Shown in pieces: positions 1-5,072 of a stretch of DNA of 6,089 bases (position 1 is its first letter; every line of letters begins with the position of its first letter). The notes below the pieces were generated by a model that worked only from the letters and a program-made list of their open reading frames with translations, made no database searches and had not been told where the DNA came from. The stretch is taken from the NCBI GenBank assembly GCA_951800675.1, contig CATOKC010000168.1:1-6089 (forward strand), given 5' to 3'. This stretch comes from an uncultured Oscillibacter sp. GTDB taxonomy: Bacteria > Bacillota_A > Clostridia > Oscillospirales > Oscillospiraceae. Made by a program: the position numbers and the translations under genes.

Positions 1-485
1 GCATCGGACAGGTTGGGATAGGTGCGGGTGGCGGACAGGCTCCGGGTGTTGGTCTTGTAGCCCTTGGCCTCCACGGTCACGGAGGTATAGTCCAGGGCCA
101 GCAGGCCGGTGTGCCCGTCCTCGGTGGTCACTTCCCGATGGGGTTCCAACTGCTTCAAGATCACGGACAGGTCGTTGGTGTCGCTGTCCACGGTGATGGT
201 GTCGGTGTAGTCCTGGGTGTCCACGCCGACTTCATCCTCCTTAATCATGTCCAGCAGGTAGTAGTGCCGCCCGCCGCGCACGAAGTCCTCCGTGGGGATA
301 CCGGAGGGATCGTCGGACAGGGAGAGCTGGTACACTTTGTTGATGCGCAGCTCGTCCAGGCTCCCGGCGGTGTATTCCTCCACCTTGATGGGGTAGAACG
401 GCCCGCCCGAAGCCATAGCCGGGGCCATGGTGAGGCCCATGGTGAGGACGGCGGTACACAGCAGCATCACAATTCGTTTTTTCAT
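1..485 (-). CDS. Secreted element protein, N-terminal part (runs off the left edge)
   Basis: An ATG at 485 opens a frame that continues without a stop to base 1, so 161 residues are visible and the C-terminus is missing. The first 25 residues form a classic signal peptide: MKKR, a hydrophobic core (IVMLLCTAVLTMGLTM), then APAMA with probable cleavage at AMA|SGG. The mature part begins SGGPFYPIKVEEY and is rich in Thr, Asp and Tyr with no further membrane segment, as in an extracellular beta-rich domain. A ribosome site, GGAGGA, lies 9 bases before the ATG, and the preceding gene ends 32 bases upstream, so it is probably co-transcribed with it. I recognise it as resembling a secreted protein carried by Tn1549-type conjugative elements, but no biochemical function is known to me. 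A role at the cell surface during conjugation is inference from context only. Confidence 0.85.
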   Translation of the reverse strand, partial: MKKRIVMLLCTAVLTMGLTMAPAMASGGPFYPIKVEEYTAGSLDELRINKVYQLSLSDDPSGIPTEDFVRGGRHYYLLDMIKEDEVGVDTQDYTDTITVDSDTNDLSVILKQLEPHREVTTEDGHTGLLALDYTSVTVEAKGYKTNTRSLSATRTYPNLSD

Positions 486-517
486 GGTTTGGATTCCTCC
501 ATTTCAGTTTTTAGGGG

Positions 518-1303
518 TCAACGGGGGTCTGTGTCACGGGGACGATGCCCCCCAGGGGGGCGCTGGCCCGCTTCCTGGGCCGCTTTATTGAGCTGCCCTA
601 GAACCGAGGGCTTTTGTTCTTTGGCAGAAGCCTCAAATTCCTGGGCGCGGGACAGGTTGGGCGGGTGCTCCAGATACTTGATGATCTCCTCAATGGTGTC
701 ATCGTCATCGCCCGGAAGGTCAAAGGTCAGTGACCATCGGGCCGCGAGATATTGCAGGGGATCATCCAGCTTCAGCAGCAGGTCGGCCAAACCATAGGAA
801 TAGTCAAAGTCATTTCTCATGTACTCGTAGGCGGCCTGGGTGGTGGCGATGCTCTCACTCTCCGCCATCAGCTCCTGCTTGCTTTTACCCATCTGGGAGG
901 CGGTATAGGCGGCAAAATTTTCGTCCAGCCGCTTTTTCAACTGTTGCACCAACGGCTCATTCCGCCGCTCCTGCTCGGCCTTGGTCAGTGGAAACCGTTT
1001 GTATGCGTCGATGTCTTTCAAAATCTCACAGATAGGATAACTGTCAATAAAACCATTTTCATACCAACAGCATTGCGCCACCTCCAACGGGTCATGGAAG
1101 CATAGTAGCGCGTCCACTTCGCCGGGGAGAAAGTCATGGTCCTCCTTCAAGTAGCGGTGCCGCTCGATCAGGTCTCCCAGCCTGTAGACATCATCTACGG
1201 TCGGCGCGGCGGTCCGCTTCCCCAGCAGGGCAGCGGTCCAGACCAACCGATTGTCCAGCCGGTCAAACAGCTCCTTTTTTGCTTTTTTGGCTTTCTGGTC
1301 CAT
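518..1303 (-). CDS. Hypothetical protein with two tandem DUF3848-like domains
   Basis: This is a 261-residue soluble protein with no signal peptide or membrane segment. The ATG at 1303 follows GAGGAGG by 5 bases and lies 13 bases after the stop of the preceding gene, so the two are probably translated from one message. The protein contains an internal duplication. Residues about 12-80 and 122-190 align with one small gap and share LxxRLD near the start, a Y..xxDxD segment, GxxDxLL, DPL and a closing Trp. In the 32-residue core (49-80 against 159-190) I count 11 identities. The pattern resembles DUF3848, a family of unknown function common in clostridial mobile elements; that assignment is tentative. 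An acidic patch GDDDDTIEE (about 198-206) and a Pro/Arg-rich tail follow. No catalytic motif is visible and the function is unknown. Confidence 0.85.
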   Translation of the reverse strand: MDQKAKKAKKELFDRLDNRLVWTAALLGKRTAAPTVDDVYRLGDLIERHRYLKEDHDFLPGEVDALLCFHDPLEVAQCCWYENGFIDSYPICEILKDIDAYKRFPLTKAEQERRNEPLVQQLKKRLDENFAAYTASQMGKSKQELMAESESIATTQAAYEYMRNDFDYSYGLADLLLKLDDPLQYLAARWSLTFDLPGDDDDTIEEIIKYLEHPPNLSRAQEFEASAKEQKPSVLGQLNKAAQEAGQRPPGGHRPRDTDPR

Positions 1304-1316
1304 GGTTTCCTCCTCG

Positions 1317-1670
1317 TCAGGTTTTGCCCTCGCACCGGCCCTGGCCTTTCACGGTGAGGATGCCATCCAGGGTGGTGGCGGTGATGTGCAGGCGCTCGGC
1401 GGTGGCGATGTCGTTTTTCACGGTCTCGTTGACGCGCCGACCGCAGACCACCAGGACGCGGGAGCGGCGCAGGTAGTCCCGCGCCATGTCCAGGCTGTCC
1501 TTGTGCTCCTGGGGGATGCCGTCGTGGATGAAGCGGGCGGTGAGCAGGATGGGGCAGATGGGCGAATAGCCCGCCTCGTACACCTGACGGCAGTAGCGGG
1601 CGGCGGCCTCGGCGTTCTCGCACTCGTTGCCGCTCCAGGCGGCGGTGATGTAGGCAAGGGGTCGTTTCAT
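1317..1670 (-). CDS. DUF4406/DUF7768-like protein (nucleoside 2-deoxyribosyltransferase-like fold)
   Basis: A 117-residue protein beginning MKRPLAYITAAWSG. The frame stays open upstream to 1823, but the ATG at 1670 is preceded by AAAGGA with 7 bases spacing and the earlier part overlaps the initiator gene, so 1670 is the start. The pattern fits the small Rossmann-like DUF4406/DUF7768 group: a first strand with YITAAWSGN (7-15), a helix with ENAEAAARYCRQVYEAG (18-34), SPICPILL (36-43), then HDGIPQEHKDSLDMARDYL (49-67), strand RVLVVCG (71-77) and helix VKNDIATAERL (84-94). Members are related in fold to nucleoside 2-deoxyribosyltransferases and are common in phages and conjugative elements, but the substrate is not established. 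It follows the terminator after the initiator gene and sits 13 bases before the duplicated protein gene, so those two probably form one unit. Whether it acts on nucleotides is inference. Confidence 0.85.
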   Translation of the reverse strand: MKRPLAYITAAWSGNECENAEAAARYCRQVYEAGYSPICPILLTARFIHDGIPQEHKDSLDMARDYLRRSRVLVVCGRRVNETVKNDIATAERLHITATTLDGILTVKGQGRCEGKT

Positions 1671-1685
1671 GGCAAAGTCCTTTCT

Positions 1686-1698
1686 CCCGGTGGCCGGG
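1686..1698 (-). promoter_or_regulatory. Small hairpin abutting a ribosome binding site
   Basis: On the minus strand CCCGG-CCA-CCGGG forms a 5 bp GC-only stem with a 3-base loop. It lies between the U-tract of the upstream terminator and the AAAGGA site (1678-1683) of the DUF4406-like gene, with only two bases between stem and ribosome site. It could shape ribosome access or compete with the terminator; both are inferences. Confidence 0.3.
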
Positions 1699-1699
1699 T

Positions 1700-1727
1700 A
1701 AAAAATGAGACGGCCTTTCAGCCGCCT
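1700..1727 (-). terminator. Rho-independent terminator after the initiator gene
   Basis: The minus-strand RNA can form AGGCGGC-UGAAAG-GCCGUCU, a 7 bp stem including one G-U pair and a 6-base loop, followed by CA and six U (1705-1700). The stop codon of the initiator gene (1720-1718) lies in the loop. The next start codon, at 1670, is only about 30 bases past the U-tract, so no ordinary promoter fits between them. Expression of the downstream genes should therefore need readthrough from upstream. Confidence 0.65.
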
Positions 1728-2635
1728 TGGTTGAGGTCGTGGTTGACCAGCATCGTGTAGTGGTTGTCTGTCGTGGAGGGCGCATTGAACAGCGCCGCCA
1801 AAAGATAAGCCCTGGTGTTCCAAACGCGGGTGGTGTTCTCCTGGATGGCGTCCAGCACCTTCTCGATGTGGGTGGAGGTAAGCTGGCTGAACCGCTGTTG
1901 AACGAACGCCGTGGGATATTCCGCGTCCCGCCCGATCTTCATGGTGGGGGTGCGGGTCAGCGCCACCTCCAGCATGATCTCCACAAACTCATCGAGCTGC
2001 GCCCGGTTGGAGGCTGTGGCGATCAGGTCATAGTCGATCTGGGCTTGAATATCAGCCCGCCGCTCAAAAATTTCATTCATTCCTTCCACGGGCCGCGCCG
2101 GAGTTTGCGGCGTTGGGGGGCCGGAAGGAGGGAATGAATGAGTAATAGATTGCTGAGTATTGGATTTTTGAGTAATGGATTGATAAGTATTTAATTGGTC
2201 GCGGTTTTCCGTATGCGGGCCAACCATATCTGGCTTATCCACATCCGGCTCAACCATATCCGGGTTTCCCGTATCCGGTTGAGCCGTATCTGGTGGAGGC
2301 GTATTTGGCACGTCCGCATCCGGGTCAGGCTGCTCCGGCTTTTGGGGCTGCTCGTAGATAACATACTCCGTGTCCGTGATCCGTCCGTTGGACCCTCGAA
2401 GCTGGCGGCGGACGATGTACCCCGCCTTTTCCAGCTCCTTAATGGTGTTGCCGATGGCCTCCACCCCCTCTTTGCAGATGGCGGCAAGGCCCCTGGTGTT
2501 GTAATTCCAGTCCTCCGGGAACGAAAGGAACATGGACAGCAGCCCTTTGGCTTTCAGCGACAGGGTGGTGTCCTTCAAATGAAAATTGGACATGACGGTA
2601 TAATCCCGCGTTCGTTCTACACGATAGACGGCCAT
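1718..2635 (-). CDS. repA: Replication initiator protein A (RepA_N N-terminal domain, DUF6017-like C-terminus)
   Basis: This 305-residue protein is probably the element's replication initiator. Residues 1-95 match the RepA_N winged-helix pattern: MAVYRVERTRDYTVMSN, LSLKAKGLLSMFLSFPEDW, then a helix-turn-helix-like stretch with GLAAICKEGVEAIGNTIKELEKAGYI and YVIYE. Residues about 96-185 are a low-complexity linker with eight PDxxx pentapeptides (105-144) and four (I/N)TxxS-like units (149-167). Residues 186-305 form a compact domain with PTAFVQQRFSQL, HIEKVLDAI, NTTRVWNTRAYLLAALFNAP and VNHDL, typical of DUF6017 in Tn1549-type initiators. In RepA_N plasmids the N-terminal domain binds origin DNA inside its own gene. 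The ATG at 2635 matches the family start, although the ribosome site (AGGAAGTGAG) is weak, which may limit synthesis. It begins 28 bases after the acidic protein gene. The role in replicating the excised element is inferred from the family. Confidence 0.88.
   Translation of the reverse strand: MAVYRVERTRDYTVMSNFHLKDTTLSLKAKGLLSMFLSFPEDWNYNTRGLAAICKEGVEAIGNTIKELEKAGYIVRRQLRGSNGRITDTEYVIYEQPQKPEQPDPDADVPNTPPPDTAQPDTGNPDMVEPDVDKPDMVGPHTENRDQLNTYQSITQKSNTQQSITHSFPPSGPPTPQTPARPVEGMNEIFERRADIQAQIDYDLIATASNRAQLDEFVEIMLEVALTRTPTMKIGRDAEYPTAFVQQRFSQLTSTHIEKVLDAIQENTTRVWNTRAYLLAALFNAPSTTDNHYTMLVNHDLNQGG
2074..2140. repeat. 10 bp inverted repeat beside the AT-rich repeat array
   Basis: CATTCATTCC at 2074-2083 is the exact reverse complement of GGAATGAATG at 2131-2140, with 47 bases between. 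Four more pairs (TTCC at 2084-2087 with GGAA at 2123-2126) are possible across a 4-base bulge. The right arm touches the AT-rich 15-base array. It may belong to the candidate origin, but a 10 bp match at this distance could be chance in a window of this size. Confidence 0.35.
2138..2199. repeat. AT-rich 15-base tandem repeat, four units, inside the initiator gene
   Basis: Read on the plus strand from 2140, the units are gagtaatagattgct, gagtattggattttt, gagtaatggattgat and aagtatttaattggt. In the coding sense they give (I/N)TxxS-like pentapeptides at residues 149-167. The block is strikingly AT-rich within a GC-rich gene and lies four bases from the GC-rich array. An easily melted block beside repeats is the usual layout of an iteron-type origin; that reading is inference. 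Confidence 0.8.
2204..2338. repeat. GC-rich 15-base tandem repeat, about nine units, candidate iterons
   Basis: Plus-strand units begin every 15 bases from 2204, for example gccaaccatatctgg (2219), ctcaaccatatccgg (2249), gtttcccgtatccgg (2264) and cacgtccgcatccgg (2309). Each ends in a variant of CCRTATCYGG; the first eight are clear and the ninth (2324-2338) is degenerate. In the coding sense they are CCRGATAYGG-type blocks giving PDxxx pentapeptides. The third codon varies between Met, Val, Thr and Ala, yet its third base is always G, and Asp is always GAT. Conservation is thus stronger in DNA than in protein. This fits either recent repeat expansion or protein-binding sites. Confidence 0.85.
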
Positions 2636-2663
2636 GGTTCAACTCACTTCCTGTTAAGATTTT

Positions 2664-3170
2664 TTACAGCTCGTAGATGGGCAGCTCGTGCTCATAGCAC
2701 TGGCAGAACATCTCCGTCAGGCGCTCGGCCAGGTCCTCCAGACTGAGGCAGATGGGGGTGCTCCAGGGGTCGCCCTGCTTGATCTCCCGGTACTCGGTGA
2801 CAAACGCGCCGTCCCCGAAATCCACGATCACGCAGGACGTGACCACAAGGCTCATGTCCTCCAGCAGCCACAGCTCATAGCGCCGCTCCGCCAGCACCTG
2901 GGCGGCGTCACTCTGGTCGAAATCGTCATACAGCAGGGTGGCCCGCTGGCCGAACAGGTCCGCGCCCCGGTAGTCAAAGGTCTGGGGGTGCTTGCCCTGG
3001 GTGGTGTAGGCATAGACGGTCCGCGCCTCGTGGCGCACCGCCTGGAGCAAGGAGTTATAGTCCATGCCCTCCAGCAGCTCCTCCACCTCCTGCTCCTTAT
3101 AGCCGGGGTCTCCGATGCCGTTGCGAAACAGCCGGTCAATGACGTACTCCAAAGAACTCACGATATACAT
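2664..3170 (-). CDS. Hypothetical strongly acidic protein
   Basis: A 168-residue protein starting MYIVSSLEYVIDRLFRNG. The frame stays open further upstream, but that part lies over the preceding gene. The ATG at 3170 has AAGGAG 9 bases before it, and this site overlaps the stop of the preceding gene, which points to coupled translation. I do not recognise the family. It is soluble and rich in Asp and Glu: about 32 acidic against 13 Arg or Lys residues. Visible segments are a helical N-terminus with EQEVEELLEGMDYNSLLQAV (26-45), YDDFDQSD (81-88), a hydrophobic strand region MSLVVTSCVIVDFGDGAFV (106-124) followed by TEYREI (125-130), and a C-terminal helix with LSLEDLAERLTEMFCQCYEHE (142-162) that contains a CxC. 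It lies directly upstream of the initiator gene, so a role in maintenance of the element is possible. A DNA-mimic role is only a thought prompted by its charge. Confidence 0.8.
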   Translation of the reverse strand: MYIVSSLEYVIDRLFRNGIGDPGYKEQEVEELLEGMDYNSLLQAVRHEARTVYAYTTQGKHPQTFDYRGADLFGQRATLLYDDFDQSDAAQVLAERRYELWLLEDMSLVVTSCVIVDFGDGAFVTEYREIKQGDPWSTPICLSLEDLAERLTEMFCQCYEHELPIYEL

Positions 3171-3183
3171 TGGTAATCTCTCC

Positions 3184-3453
3184 TTACCGTCTCCGCCGCT
3201 TCTTAGGTTTGGGGGGCATGATGTGGCCCTCAATGACAGCAGCGTGTTTGTGGATGCGGACATGGCCCTGCCGCTGGGCGTCCAGCACCTGGGCATAGCC
3301 GTCCTCGTTGAGAAAACGGCGCAGATACTGGCCCTCCCGCCCCAGGGGACAGTCCGCCAGCACAAAAAACTCGGCCATGTGGCGGGTATCGTCCCGGAAC
3401 AGTTCCACGGCCAGCAGGTCATGGCCCGTGATGGGCTGATTGGGTGCTTTCAT
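3184..3453 (-). CDS. Hypothetical small protein with a basic tail
   Basis: An 89-residue protein starting MKAPNQPITGHDLLAVELF. Its ATG overlaps the stop of the preceding gene as ATGA, and GGGAGG lies 7 bases upstream, so translation is probably coupled to that gene. I do not recognise it. The first 60 residues look like a small alpha/beta fold, with MAEFFVLADCPLG (26-38) and GQYLRRFLNEDGYAQVLDAQ (41-60). The tail, PPKPKKRRRR (80-89), is strongly basic and probably disordered, which suggests contact with DNA or RNA. Conserved spacing and overlap with its neighbours support it as a real gene despite its size. Its partner genes suggest an accessory role next to the partition and replication genes. 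Confidence 0.75.
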   Translation of the reverse strand: MKAPNQPITGHDLLAVELFRDDTRHMAEFFVLADCPLGREGQYLRRFLNEDGYAQVLDAQRQGHVRIHKHAAVIEGHIMPPKPKKRRRR

Positions 3454-4064
3454 GCCTTGCCCTCCCGATCTGTGATTTTAAGGACGGGACAGCCGTACCG
3501 GGCCACCAGCAGGGCGTTGACGATCAGGCTGAACGCCAGCGTGTCCACGACCTCCGCGTTGGCGAGGTCGCTGACCATGGTGCCGGAAGAATCGGTGTAG
3601 ATGTCCCGCGCCGCGCTGAACAGGGTGAAGTCGTGGGGTGAGATGTCCCGCAGGTCGGCATGGTCGAAGTCGATGCCTTTCTTACAGAAACAGTCCTGGA
3701 GGCGGCGGAAAAGTTCCTCATTGGAGGTAAGCAGATACATGGCGGCATAGTAAGCCGGGGGCCTTCCTTTGCGGCGGCGGTCCTGCTCGGCCTTCATATG
3801 CTCCATGCGCTGCTCATGGGCGGGGGTGAGATACAGGGAGCCGGTGAAGCGGCGAACCACGGTGCGCAGGCGGGCATCCAGGTGGGCATCGTGGGGGAAG
3901 GTCTCTCGGATGGCCTCCTCATAGCCCACCACACCGGCCTCAATGCGTTTTGCCAGCCACGGACAGGATTTAGCCGTACAGCCCTGCTCTTTCCCGCCGT
4001 ATTTGGTACATTGGTTACAGTCCACATCCGCCGGATTGTACTGAAATGTGTTGATTTGAAGCAA
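3450..4064 (-). CDS. Hypothetical protein with an N-terminal four-cysteine site
   Basis: I place the start at the TTG at 4064, giving 204 residues beginning MLQINTFQYNPADVDCNQC. AAAGGAG (4076-4070) lies 5 bases before it. The frame extends to another TTG at 4085, but that codon falls in the U-tract of the preceding terminator and has no ribosome site. Near the N-terminus are C16, C19, C29 and C34 (CX2C-X9-CX4C), a likely zinc or iron-sulfur site. Then come a basic stretch with KAEQDRRRKGRPP (about 92-104), a helical YYAAMYLLTSNEELFRRLQDCF (105-126) and a C-terminal region ending in LIVNALLVARYGCPVLKIT. I recall similar proteins after parB in Tn1549-type elements but no function. It overlaps the next gene by 4 bases (ATGA). 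A DNA-linked accessory role in maintenance is inference. Confidence 0.8.
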   Translation of the reverse strand: MLQINTFQYNPADVDCNQCTKYGGKEQGCTAKSCPWLAKRIEAGVVGYEEAIRETFPHDAHLDARLRTVVRRFTGSLYLTPAHEQRMEHMKAEQDRRRKGRPPAYYAAMYLLTSNEELFRRLQDCFCKKGIDFDHADLRDISPHDFTLFSAARDIYTDSSGTMVSDLANAEVVDTLAFSLIVNALLVARYGCPVLKITDREGKA

Positions 4065-4069
4065 TGGGT

Positions 4070-4076
4070 CTCCTTT
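4070..4076 (-). promoter_or_regulatory. Ribosome binding site that fixes the TTG start at 4064
   Basis: AAAGGAG on the minus strand, 5 bases before the TTG. It is the only credible ribosome site near this start and rules against the longer frame from 4085. Confidence 0.65.
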
Positions 4077-4083
4077 CCCGGAC

Positions 4084-4114
4084 AAAGAAAAAACCAGACA
4101 GGAAACCCGTCTGG
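4084..4114 (-). terminator. Rho-independent terminator after parB
   Basis: The minus strand reads CCAGAC-GGGTTTCCT-GTCTGG. This is a 6 bp stem that can extend by a further GG/CC pair across one mismatch, followed at once by TTTTTTCTTT. It begins about 20 bases past the parB stop and ends only 20 bases before the TTG of the next gene. No promoter fits in that gap, so the downstream genes depend on readthrough or on a promoter inside parB. Confidence 0.85.
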
Positions 4115-4133
4115 CAGCTTGTCCGATATTTTG

Positions 4134-5072
4134 TTACCGCTCCTTGTCACGCTGGCGTTTTTTCAGCCATTGGTCCAGCAGCTTGATGATGGTGTCCTGC
4201 ATCTGCTTGGGCGTATAGGAGCGGGGGAAGTATTTGCGGAGGGTATCCGAAGTGAACACGATCTTGTCCACCTCCGGCTTCTTCTCCTCCGACATGATGT
4301 TGAGCATGGAATCCTCGTCCAGCTTCCCGGACTGGCTGAGTTTTTTCATGCGCTGCGCCTGGGACAGCGAGGGGGTGGCCTGTTCGCTCTCTATGGTCTC
4401 CACCAAAAGGTCCTGCTCTTCCGGCGTCAAATAAGCGATTTCAGAGGCAGGAGTGACAGCCATTTTTTTGTCCTCCACCATTTGTTGGAGCTGGGGAGAT
4501 AAATTGTTGAGACGGATATATCGCTGCACCTGGGTCTTGCTTTCGCCAGCTTGTTCAGCAACGATTTCAACGCTTTTCCGTCCATTAAAATTGTGACCAA
4601 CTTGGGCACCATTTTCTTTAGACGGTCTGCCTGCTTTTCGCCGTATGGCATCCATCTTCATTTTGAGGGCTTTGGCCTTTTCCATGGGGGAGATGTTTTC
4701 CCGCTGGATGTTGGTGTCCACCATAATGATAATGGCGGTGTCCCGGTCCAAATCCCGCACAATGGCTGGCATGGCGTCCAGCCCAGCCAGCTCACAGGCC
4801 CGTTTGCGGCGGTGTCCAGCCACAATTTCATATCCGCCGCCTTCGCGGGGACGGACGATGGCAGGAGTGAGAACACCTCGTTCTTTGACGCTTTCCACGG
4901 TTTCCTGCATGGTATCATCATCCCTGACAGAAAAGGGATGGTCTGGAAAAGGGTACAGCTCCGAAAGTGGGATATACTGCAACCGCTCCAGCTTGGCGTC
5001 CTGACGCTCCTGCTCCGTGGAGAACAGGTCAGCGGCTGATGCCAGCTCTACTTTTCGCGCGCTGCTTTTCAA
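4134..5072 (-). CDS. parB: ParB-family partition protein
   Basis: A 312-residue ParB/Spo0J-type protein. The start is TTG at 5072, supported by GGGAGGT 8 bases upstream and by the fit of MKSSARKVELASAADLF to the usual N-terminus; the next Met is 54 residues in. The N-terminal ParB domain (about 32-145) has IPLSELYPFPDHPF, SVKERGVLTPAIVRPR, the nucleotide-binding motif GHRRKRA (86-92; the common form is GERRxRA) and TNIQRENISPMEKA (120-133). A helix-turn-helix region follows with VEIVAEQAGESKTQVQRYIRL (168-188). The C-terminal 90 residues, probably for dimerisation, are Glu- and Lys-rich. ParB proteins bind centromere-like sites and stimulate ParA. The gene overlaps parA by 44 bases, so translation is likely coupled, and a terminator follows it. 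No parS-like 16-base palindrome was identified in the window. Confidence 0.93.
   Translation of the reverse strand: MKSSARKVELASAADLFSTEQERQDAKLERLQYIPLSELYPFPDHPFSVRDDDTMQETVESVKERGVLTPAIVRPREGGGYEIVAGHRRKRACELAGLDAMPAIVRDLDRDTAIIIMVDTNIQRENISPMEKAKALKMKMDAIRRKAGRPSKENGAQVGHNFNGRKSVEIVAEQAGESKTQVQRYIRLNNLSPQLQQMVEDKKMAVTPASEIAYLTPEEQDLLVETIESEQATPSLSQAQRMKKLSQSGKLDEDSMLNIMSEEKKPEVDKIVFTSDTLRKYFPRSYTPKQMQDTIIKLLDQWLKKRQRDKER

Noticed and set aside
547..561. Palindrome GCCCCCC-A-GGGGGGC as a terminator
   Set aside because: It lies inside the end of a coding sequence, has a one-base centre and no following U-tract; it is probably a by-product of Pro and Gly codons.
111..797. Plus-strand open frame of 228 codons
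   Set aside because: It is antisense to two well-supported minus-strand genes with good ribosome sites and is a His/Gly/Val-rich sequence without family features.
1671..1823. Upstream extension of the DUF4406-like protein to 1823
   Set aside because: It overlaps the conserved C-terminus of the initiator and the terminator, and the family start is at 1670.
2138..2338. CRISPR array
   Set aside because: The repeats are tandem 15-base units with no unique spacers and lie in frame within a coding sequence.
2195..2746. Plus-strand open frame through the repeat array, giving an Ile/Arg repeat protein
   Set aside because: It is antisense to the conserved RepA_N domain; its repeats simply reflect the 15-base array.
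3171..3422. Upstream extension of the acidic protein to an ATG at 3422
   Set aside because: The extension overlaps the small basic-tailed gene in another frame, and the ATG at 3170 has the ribosome site.
4065..4085. Start of the four-cysteine protein at TTG 4085
   Set aside because: It lies in the terminator U-tract with no ribosome site; AAAGGAG directs initiation to TTG 4064.
3660..4502. Long plus-strand open frame of 280 codons
   Set aside because: It lies antisense to parB and the four-cysteine gene, crosses the terminator region, and shows no recognisable motif. Long antisense frames are common in GC-rich DNA.
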